From positions 9,397,109-9,461,108 of the forward strand of contig JANPWX010000054.1 in the NCBI GenBank assembly GCA_024734555.1: 64,000 bases of DNA, in the 5' to 3' direction. How positions within the stretch are numbered: position 1 is the stretch's first letter; every line of letters starts with the position of its first letter. Both the position numbers and the translations under genes were made by a program. Shown here in pieces: positions 21,723 through 64,000 of this stretch. Origin of the DNA: Trochalopteron elliotii (lineage: Eukaryota; Chordata; Aves; Passeriformes; Leiothrichidae). The notes beneath the pieces are model-generated. The model worked only from the letters and a program-made list of their open reading frames with translations. It made no database searches and was not told where the DNA came from.

Positions 21723-22947
21723 GTTGCCATTTTGTTTGGGATTTTTTTTTAAAGACACAGTAACACTTTGTTCAATTCACTTGAAAAATAGATTTTGAGA
21801 CTCCAAACTCCACAAGCAGTAAAAATAATGAGGTATGTGCAGCATTAGGAACCACCATTTACTGGTAGCGACCAGCTTACCTAAAGAGGGTTTCACATCC
21901 CTGCAGAGCTCAGGTTTCAAAAAGCTTATGCATTGGTGGAAAGAAGAGCAGTGAGGCTAAAGGTATTTTTAAATGGAGTATCTTTATCTTTTAATTTTCA
22001 CCTTGAGCAGCTGGAATAACATTAGATGGAGGGAAGAGGGAAATAAGAATAATTGCATGTGCTCATTTGGTTTTCAAAAAGAAAGAGCCAGCAGCATGTG
22101 GCATTTTCTGGTCCTGGACATGCAGTTAAGTTAAGAGAACCAGGATTTTTCAGCTCAATACCTTGCTGAATTGAGCAAGGAAGGAGTTCCATGATTTAAG
22201 GTCTCCAGCCATAAGGCTCAAGCTGTCAACAGCATGCCACTAAGATCATCTGCAAAACCTTTCAGTACAGTACAAGAGTTCTGGAATGCCTACCTACAGG
22301 GGGACAGGAGGGGGACAGGGACAGCTCCAGTTTCTGTTAAAGTACTGTTGCCAGGCAAGAATCAAAAGCAAAAAAAAAAATATTTCAGACATGGAGTTCT
22401 AATCCTCAGTTTACAACTCATCTCCTGCCCCACCTTCCTTTTAATCAAAAACCCCACACCTTCCATCATTTCTGCATGATTTTAGAATAGCCCAATAAAA
22501 TCCATTTGAGAAGTTGAATGTTTCTGTATCAATGATTGTCCCTAGAAAACTGCCAAGTAACCAAGTGTCCTAAATTGTCAACACAAGCTTAAAGTGAGGT
22601 CCATGTTTTATATCATCACATGGAAACTACTGGAATATACAGTGCATAAATGAAATGTGCTTCTGGGAGTACAGAATTCACTAAGAGAATCTTGAAAAGC
22701 CAAAAAAAGAAAAAAATTAAATTATAAGAACTGTCTACTGTTGGCAGCAAATTAGAGGTGTTGGATATCAAATGTGTTCCAAAGACATTTGAAATGCATT
22801 ATCTTATAATTCATACCCTTAGAATGGGGCATTAGCATAAGCTAATCTTAAGCTCATGTATACAGCACCTTTTGCTGTTAATATATCTCTTCTGTTTCCA
22901 AAAAAGGCATTTTATGTTACAGAAAACAATACTAATGTGGCAAGTAT

Positions 22948-56438
<33,491 letters not shown>

Positions 56439-59132
56439 CTAATAACAGCTCCTTTCACCAGGTTCTTATTGCTGTGTCTACTTAGAAATCTCAAGTTGTT
56501 TCCTATCAACAGCTCTACTAAATTAAATGGGGACACACCAACACACACTTCTCCCTCTTCCTACTCTCCATAGAAACAATACTGGTTTTTTCCTCCACTT
56601 ACTTGCAAAAACAATCTGTGAAGGTTTCCCTCTGTCCTAATCTCCCCAAGTCGGAAATCAAATTCAAAGCTAAAAAGAATTACCCCCCTTTTGCTAGCAA
56701 CTTAGTCTATTAGAAAAATGTAGTTAATTACTGAGAATACACCCCACATCCACATCATCCTTCAGGCAAAAAACAATTATGCAGACGCCAATAAAGAGAG
56801 TAAGATCTGGAGTTTTCTATACACCAGCTCTTGTGTTATACAATAGAAGTCTTTATAATTGGTAGCTGACTCTCTGAACTGTGAGATCACCAACTTGACA
56901 AAATATTTCCAGCTCCTTTGTTCGCTGTATTTTCCAGCTGAATAAGCTATTCAGAAAGGCATTACAAAGCAGAAGGTCTTTATACCAGACACCACTTTGT
57001 GTTAAGAGCTGCCAGACCTGCTCAAGCTAGACAAGATAGCCCTGAAAATCCCTGATCGGCTGGTGCTTAAGGATTCACTGGGCTCGGACAGAAGATGTAG
57101 TGTGTCAGTATGCACAGCACTTGCCAATTCTAATGCTGTACAGCCTTCCAGAACCACTGTTTCCTTGCAACTGTTTGCTGCCTGCCAAAAACTGTCTCCC
57201 TGGTCGGCTCCTTTTCAGAGGAACTTCACAGAAGTACATTGGCCTGAGTATTTTATTTGCTTCAAACAGATTCAGCTTAGCCTACTTGTTTTTTTTTCTT
57301 TTTTTAATCTATTAGTACTACACTCACAATTAGTCACACAATAATGAAACTTAAAAAGTAATGAAAGAGCAAAAAAAGTTAAAGATCTTGAATTTTATGG
57401 TAGGTTTCTGACCCTTGTGTTCTCAAAAGGTTCACCAGTCATGCACTGTCCTAGTGCACTGCACTGCAGTGTTGCTTTGACTCCTGAACTTCATGGCAGT
57501 GCCTCAGGAGCATGATTCTAAACATGTCTCATGACCCACCAGAGAGTATGCCTGCTTTGCTCTAATTATTTCCATTGCACTCAGGAAACACATTCTTTAT
57601 ATTTCTCACAAGTTTATATGGATACATGCATGATCAAGATAACACAGAAAATTGAGTAATTCCCAGTAACTCTGGATTACACATAGTTAGACAAAAGATT
57701 CTCACCAGGTAAAAATGAAGAGCAATACTTCATTTGCAAGAATCATGCCTTCAAGATTTATTTTCCTGCAGCTGGACCAAGCTGCATATAGTTCCATATA
57801 TTGAAAAAAGTACAACTTCAAAGAATGCAAAAAAATAAAGCTTACAATGTGGGGTAGACTTCAAGTTGAAGGTCAACTTTAGCAATTGTTATTTTATACT
57901 GGCCAGGTGTATTGGACCATACAAAAAGCATTTCATCACCCAATTTAGAAAGGATAAGTCTCTTCTATAAAAGGATAGATCTATGTTCCGTAATCAAAGA
58001 AGCATTATCAACTAGGCAGATAGAGATCTACTTTATATGTCTTTAGATGCACCTATATATATGGACATCTATTGCTATAGCTAAAAAAGTAGCCATATAG
58101 ATATCTTTAGTCTTCAAATGGAAGTAACATATAGGATGAGCCAACTCCTATTGTTTGGAGGTATTCTCTGGAGATTTTTAACCTCAAAAAACTGTCCTAA
58201 ACTCCAAAGACATTTCTCTTCCAAGTCCATCCATATCCTCAGCACTGTATACCACACAGAAAGGACACAAGATGTCAAGGAGCTTTGATGATGTTTCCAT
58301 TAAAAAGGTCCACTACCTTTCCAGTAAAAAGAACTTTCAACCCTTTTTGAGCACCAACACAGAATGTACTCCTGAATCTGTTCAAATATAAAAACTTGTT
58401 TGCATAGCTGTTATTTAACCTTTCCAGTTGCTGCTCTTTGCAGCTGTAGCCAAGGTATAGAAACGGCACATAAACAAATGTACTCCATGTAACTTTTAAT
58501 AAGAAAAGTCTCAAAACATGGAGACATATTCATGAGTAAAAAAATATACCCTCAAAAAAGTTTAGTTGGTTTTCCCTTCTAGCTTTGTGGTTAAGGGGTT
58601 TTTTTGCTTTGTTTCCTACTTAGTTTTCACAAGATCCTGTATCTTCAGATTGACCTTCACATGGACTAAGCAAGTTTTGGACCCACTGCAATGTAACACA
58701 AGGTAACAAATACCCTCTCCACAATCCAGCACCAAGAAAATGAGGGGGTTTTTCTCCTTGAAGATGCATCTACACATTCCTTATTTCAGGCAGGTAGCTT
58801 GTCCAGCTTCATTCTAATATTAAACAATCATCTGAGAAACACGTTTTATTTCTAGCCAACAGTACATATGTAGAAAAAATTACATGATTCCTACTTGGGT
58901 TTTAGATATTCTTACCTCCTAAGATGATCCTTCCTTAACTTACTGGGAAGTGACACAGTGATATAGAAGCTTCAGCTATTACATGATATAGGAGTGGCAT
59001 TTACTCATTGTTCCAAAGAAACTGCCCTGATAAACACATTAAAATAACCATAACTTCAACACAGAGTAAGGGGTGCTCTCAAGCAAACCTTACCAAGACA
59101 GTTTCCTAGTTACAACCTCTACTCATCCATAT

Positions 59133-59157
59133 TAATCTCCAAAGAGTTTGGAGATTA
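59133..59157. repeat. 11-bp perfect inverted repeat
   Basis: TAATCTCCAAA and TTTGGAGATTA around a GAG loop. Confidence 0.65.
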
Positions 59158-62100
59158 GAGACAAATCAGTTGAATAAAGAGTGAGCTACTTTCCTTCTTG
59201 CTCCCTGCTCAAAACAAGCAGGAAACAAGAGGCAGACAAGTCAAGAAATTTAAAGGAAATGGGACACACAAAAGTCAGAGGGCATATATGTAGCCACTGA
59301 AAAACTTTCTAGAAATGTAGCTATAAGCAGGAGAAAGAGATTGAGATTTCCTACTGCTTTTAGCTTTTAACCTCATTTGTAGTCCTCCTGCAACTCCTAT
59401 TTGCCACTGACTAGTAGAAGACCAGTATGCTTTAAGCTTTCTGATGTGGAGAATTTTCTTCATGGAATGTTTTCATCAGTCCAAGTTTCCTCCTTATATG
59501 CAGTTTTGCAGTTTTTTGTCATGTCTGTTTCTATTGCAGGAAAAATAGGACAAGGTCCCCTTGCCCACCTTCTTAGCCTGCTAGATATAGCAAACAACAG
59601 CTGTTCAGTGAGAAGGAGAAAAAAAAATTCATCTTCCGTAATTCTACAAGACTGTGTTTAACCAGACAAGCACCCAGTAATATCTAATCCTTTTTACTTC
59701 TGCAGTTTGAAAGTAAAAACTGCAAGTATCATATCAACTAAAACACACAAATAATTAAGATGGGAGTCCAAAGTTTATTGAAGGACTATTTTATTTATTT
59801 TTTTAAAGAAAGATTCTTCTGAATGCCTCTGTTGACAATACCAGTTTGACAAATTGCCAAATGCTGGAAGTAACATTTTCCTCATGGCTTATATGATTTC
59901 CCCTGCTAAAAGGAAAGATGACCTTAGAAGAATTAATTCTTGCAATGTTCCAGAAGCTTAATTTAAAACATCTGTCATTTTAGTGAGGAGCCTAAAAATA
60001 TTCCCTCATCATCATCCAGTGAACACACAACAGCCCTGGTTGTTACCCCCATCTCTCCCCTAAGAAATAAGCTACAGTATGAGTTTTGCTTGACAAACCT
60101 GAGTGCCACACAGTGATCTAGGTCCATATGCTCTAAATGCAATTTTACCAGAGAACAACTCAATAAAAATCCACTCCCTGGTTTATGCACCCTTTCATGT
60201 CTTGCAAGCTTTCAGGAAAAAGCTTGTGACAATAGTAGGAGCATTAAATCTCAAATCAAAAATTTATTATTCACCACTTTGGTCCTATCAAGTTCCCTGC
60301 AACTTCTTTTCCAATTTCTTTAGCTGTCTGTCCTGAAAAAATAAAATCATGTATTTGCTTTAATTCTACAGTGACAACAGTCTCTACACTGCACAGCCAC
60401 ATCTAAAATCCATCTCAAAATGGAAATACCAGTACCAACTATGCTAACTCCTTGCTGGCATAGATGATATATATTTCAGCCTGGACTGAAAAAAATACAA
60501 CATGGGCAGAGAGAACTAAATTTTCATGAAAGAATTTTTAATTCAGGTTCCATAATGAGGGGGTCTCACGCACACAGGACAGCATAAGGAAAATGATGAC
60601 TGAAATTCATGATATCCAGTTGTGAATCCTATACCTTTAAGAGTTCACCCCTTGTACAAGACTTGTCCACAAAGGGCCTAGAAAGGAGGCCCTTTATCCC
60701 ACACTGATTCAGAGACCAGTTTGTCGCAGTAGCTTAGGAAGAGGCAAGAGCACAGTAAGTACTTTATAATTTTTCATTTTTCCTTTTGTGAAACCAATTT
60801 CAGAGCCCAATTACATGGAAAGTTTTTTGGAAGAAGCTCTGGCAGGAAAGAGAACAAAACAGGACTTGATTGTTTACCTTTGTTTTTGTCAGTATTTTGA
60901 CTGCAACCCACAATGTCTTTACTTACACTGTCAAGATCATCCAGTTGTTGGTATTCCAGTCTATTCTCCTCAGCTCTTTTAGGAATACAGGAGTTGGAGT
61001 CAATGTTTATCATACCCTAACCCTTAGCTGCCATAATCCACGTGGTAAATCTGTCAAAACAGGATTGTGTACACCCTGGCAGAGCAGCCTAGCATCAAAC
61101 TTGGTCAGATGCAAGTCAAACAGCTTTGGGTACATCATGAAACTACTCTGTCTCATCTGAACTTACAAGTCACTCAAAAGTTATCATACACAACCAGCTT
61201 CCAGTAAAGACAGGACTTTTGAAAACTCTGAGCAGAAAAGTCAAGAAATGTTGAAGTGTTTTTAGAAAAATCAAAGTGAACAGGTTTACAGGTCAGTCCT
61301 CACAATCTCATCCTTCTCATTTAATACAACTGAAAAAGTGAGTCTTAAGCTAAATACAAACTTTTGTTTTTCCTTCAAAGGGTCTCAGAAGCCTTTAACA
61401 AAGCAAATCTCCAATTTCTTCATCATCCTAATCATCTTGCTTTGAATTATAAATAGGATTGATATGTCACTTGCTGTCAGTGAGTTTACCACTGGTTTAA
61501 GAAACTTTAGTGTTTTCTATTTTGTAGGGGAATGGGCCAATGCAACTAGAGATTAAAAAATGTCCAAAGAAACATGCAGCTACATTCTCCTGCTTTTAGT
61601 TTACTCCAAATGAACAATGCACATATCCCACCAGTGAACCAGTCACAACTCTTGCTTGAAGCCAGGCACAACACTAAAGAAACTGCTGAATCAGAGCCCA
61701 TCCACTTGTCTCAGCATGGAAGCTGTGTCCTGACTCCTGGTTGTCTCATGATTGCCCTGGAGACTGCATTCCAGCCATAGCAGGGTACAATTCCAAAGTC
61801 ATCTGGCAAGCAAATTAGAACACATCAGCCATCTGGTCCCCAACAGCAGCAAACTGACCTACCTGTCTGCATTGATAATTAAGAATAATTTAACTGGCTT
61901 AAGGCTAAGGAAATCCTGCTGTCCATGTAAAATACAGAATTATGAAACAAGAACCATATGGAAAACAGAAAGCAACATCATTTGGATACCAAAAGACTTT
62001 TTCATGCTGCTAGTATCTAACTCTGTTACCAGTACAGAGCTGAGGCCTGGATGGTTTGGCTAATCACAGGATCAACTTTACAGAAGTTGAGCAAACACAT

Positions 62101-63135
62101 ACTGATTATGTGATATTTTTGACAGAACTATTATAATTTGGAAATTAGTTCTTTTATAAAAGAAGAGTGTTTTTTTCCAAACCGGTACTTGAAGTTAAAA
62201 TTACATTAGGACATTATAACCCTACTTCAGTCAAATAACATAATTCAAGTAAGTCATCTCTAACCCCTGGGCATTTACAAAACTCACCAGGAAAAATAAG
62301 ATACAGCAACTGTAATCTACAAATAAGATTGAGAGCTGCAAACAGCCACCTTTACAAGAAAATCTAAAGACAACACCACGTACAAGCAGCATGCAGACTC
62401 CAAAAGCTCTTCCAGTTCATTTCCATGTACTGAGATCTGCAGTCAAGAGTTTCAGAGCATCTCTTAACATAAATCCTGCTGCAGGTGTATACATATGTTA
62501 GTACTGTACTAAAAGATAATGTGATTTTGAAGCTAAGTTTTCTCATTATTCTGAAAACTTGTCTGAAAAACAAGAAACCAAAGACCATGATTCTGCTGGT
62601 AGATTTAGACCATCTTTGACAATATGCTAATATCTGCACATTGCAGAGGACTTTGGTGAATGAGCATCTCTGTCCTGCCCCAGTAATTGAGATGCATCCT
62701 GTCCTCCCAGCATTCCAAGTTTTAAGTCAAGTAGAAGCATACAGAAAGTTTACTAATCTTGAGGCTTTTTGGCGCTGCAGGCAAGAGAGTAATAATAAGA
62801 AGTGTCACCACAGGAAGTGCACAGATCATATCAAATGGCAGGCAGATTTGGTTCCAGATACAGCAGGGCTGCCTATGAGAATCTGTGATTCTGATGCAGA
62901 TAAATACTGTACTGCAGCATCTCTAAACCAACCCAAGTTATAGCTACACACAGATAATAACTGAGTCTACCAAGTGTGTTTTTTCTTTCATCAGAAGGAT
63001 AAACTTACTTATTATGGTTACACAGCTCACAATGTAAGTTAGTATTCCACTTATCCACATGCTGGCACAGATACTCAAGAAGCTGAAAAAAAAGCAACGA
63101 CAAAATGTGTCTACTACTTCTTGAGTAACTTTTAA

Positions 63136-63177
63136 ATGTAGAACAGTAGTGCAGTCTCTTTCTCTACTGTTCTACAT
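63136..63177. repeat. Perfect 14-bp inverted repeat (hairpin) in VCL intron 1
   Basis: ATGTAGAACAGTAG (63136-63149), 14-base loop, CTACTGTTCTACAT (63164-63177), fully complementary. Same loop length as the intron 13 hairpin but unrelated sequence. Confidence 0.85.
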
Positions 63178-64000
63178 CTGAAATTTACTGATGTAGTAAC
63201 TGACTATATCAGCTACAAGGTAGATGGCCAGTGTAAGTGCCTTAACTTCCCTTTGCCACTTAGTTAACTACAAAATCTGTTGTTCCCCTTTATAACCCAT
63301 TTTACTTTTTGAAAACACTGCTGATTTGACAGGTATTGCTACCTAAATGAGACATTTCAACATGCCACAACTGAAAATGGAGGATGACTACCAGGCCCTG
63401 AATTTTAGGATCTTCCAGTTGTCATATGTTTGTACTGACTTCTGAATACCAGATTGTTCAATGCTGATTTTCCCTCTTCCTCAAAAAGAGTGGCACCACT
63501 TCCCTTATCAGCTCCCTCCAAGAGCATCAGTGGTTCCAGAGAACAGATTTTTTTTTTTCCAAAGTTCATGGCAGGAATGGTTTCCTGCAGGAAAGCAGAA
63601 TATATAAGCATGACAAAGAAAAAAAAAACTCACCTAGAATTCCTTTATTGATAAAGTAGTATTTTTTACTATGTTTTTAATATATTGAAAATACCTTCAC
63701 AGGCTCACTAATGCATGACCCAACCAACAGAAACTCACAGCATTAAATATTTTGGCATAAGCTCTGCCACAGCAAATGTATCTTGACCAGAAGATACATG
63801 CTACAGTGTTTTATTGCAATTATCCACCTTCTGTGGCACACTGGACAACTTGCCTTTCATAAGTCTCATTTTACTTGACTAACAGCTAATTCTAGTGTAC
63901 ACTAAATTCATGGTGTAAATCACTGCTCACATGTTAAATGTAATCTTTGAATTAGCTGCAACAGTATCCAGTTACATTAAAGAGAATTTAACTAGATATG

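Larger units (their letters stand above)
20530..22947 (-). other. VCL: VCL 3'UTR
   Basis: About 2.4 kb between the vinculin stop codon and a candidate AATAAA at 20550-20545 on the minus strand, consistent with the long vinculin 3'UTR in other vertebrates. A second AATAAA at 21722-21717 could give a shorter message. AT-rich, no convincing open frame. End inferred from the signal only. Confidence 0.6.

Overview
The window is vertebrate nuclear DNA, almost certainly from a bird. Three things support this: AT-rich introns and short coding exons with consensus splice sites; avian/sauropsid CR1 LINE fragments; and two recognisable genes, AP3M1 on the plus strand and VCL (vinculin) on the minus strand, arranged tail to tail. 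In human, ADK, AP3M1 and VCL are neighbours in this relative orientation (known synteny, recalled rather than searched). The acidic first half of the metavinculin exon resembles the chicken version.

Layout. 1-330: a CpG-dense, GC-rich block at the left edge, probably part of the AP3M1 promoter, which in mammals is shared head-to-head with ADK. About 330-8092: AP3M1 5' intron, AT-rich, no coding exon. 8096-17893: AP3M1, eight coding exons giving exactly 418 codons plus stop, then a 3'UTR with AATAAA at 18802. 18830-20525: short intergenic gap. About 20530-56345: VCL, reading right to left, with a roughly 2.4 kb 3'UTR and 21 coding exons (exons 22 to 2), including the alternative metavinculin exon 19. 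56346-64000: VCL intron 1; exon 1 (residues 1-56) lies beyond the right edge. Every exon junction keeps frame. The VCL exons in the window total 3243 nt; adding 56 residues for exon 1 gives 1066 aa for vinculin and 1136 aa for metavinculin.

Function. AP3M1 is the mu subunit of the AP-3 adaptor that sorts cargo to lysosomes and related organelles. Vinculin links talin and alpha-catenin to F-actin at focal adhesions and cell junctions. The two are neighbours but not functionally linked.

Points worth a second look: GC palindromes just inside the 5' splice site of the alternatively spliced metavinculin exon, whose own splice sites are both weak; a GC-AG intron in VCL; a strong CpG island inside VCL around exon 20; one CpG-rich AP3M1 exon in an AT-rich gene; two perfect intronic hairpins with identical loop sizes; CR1 insertions hugging two AP3M1 exons; and an approximately 1.7 kb ancient CR1 in VCL intron 2. 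I see no sign of a novel multi-gene system, CRISPR array or recent viral insertion.
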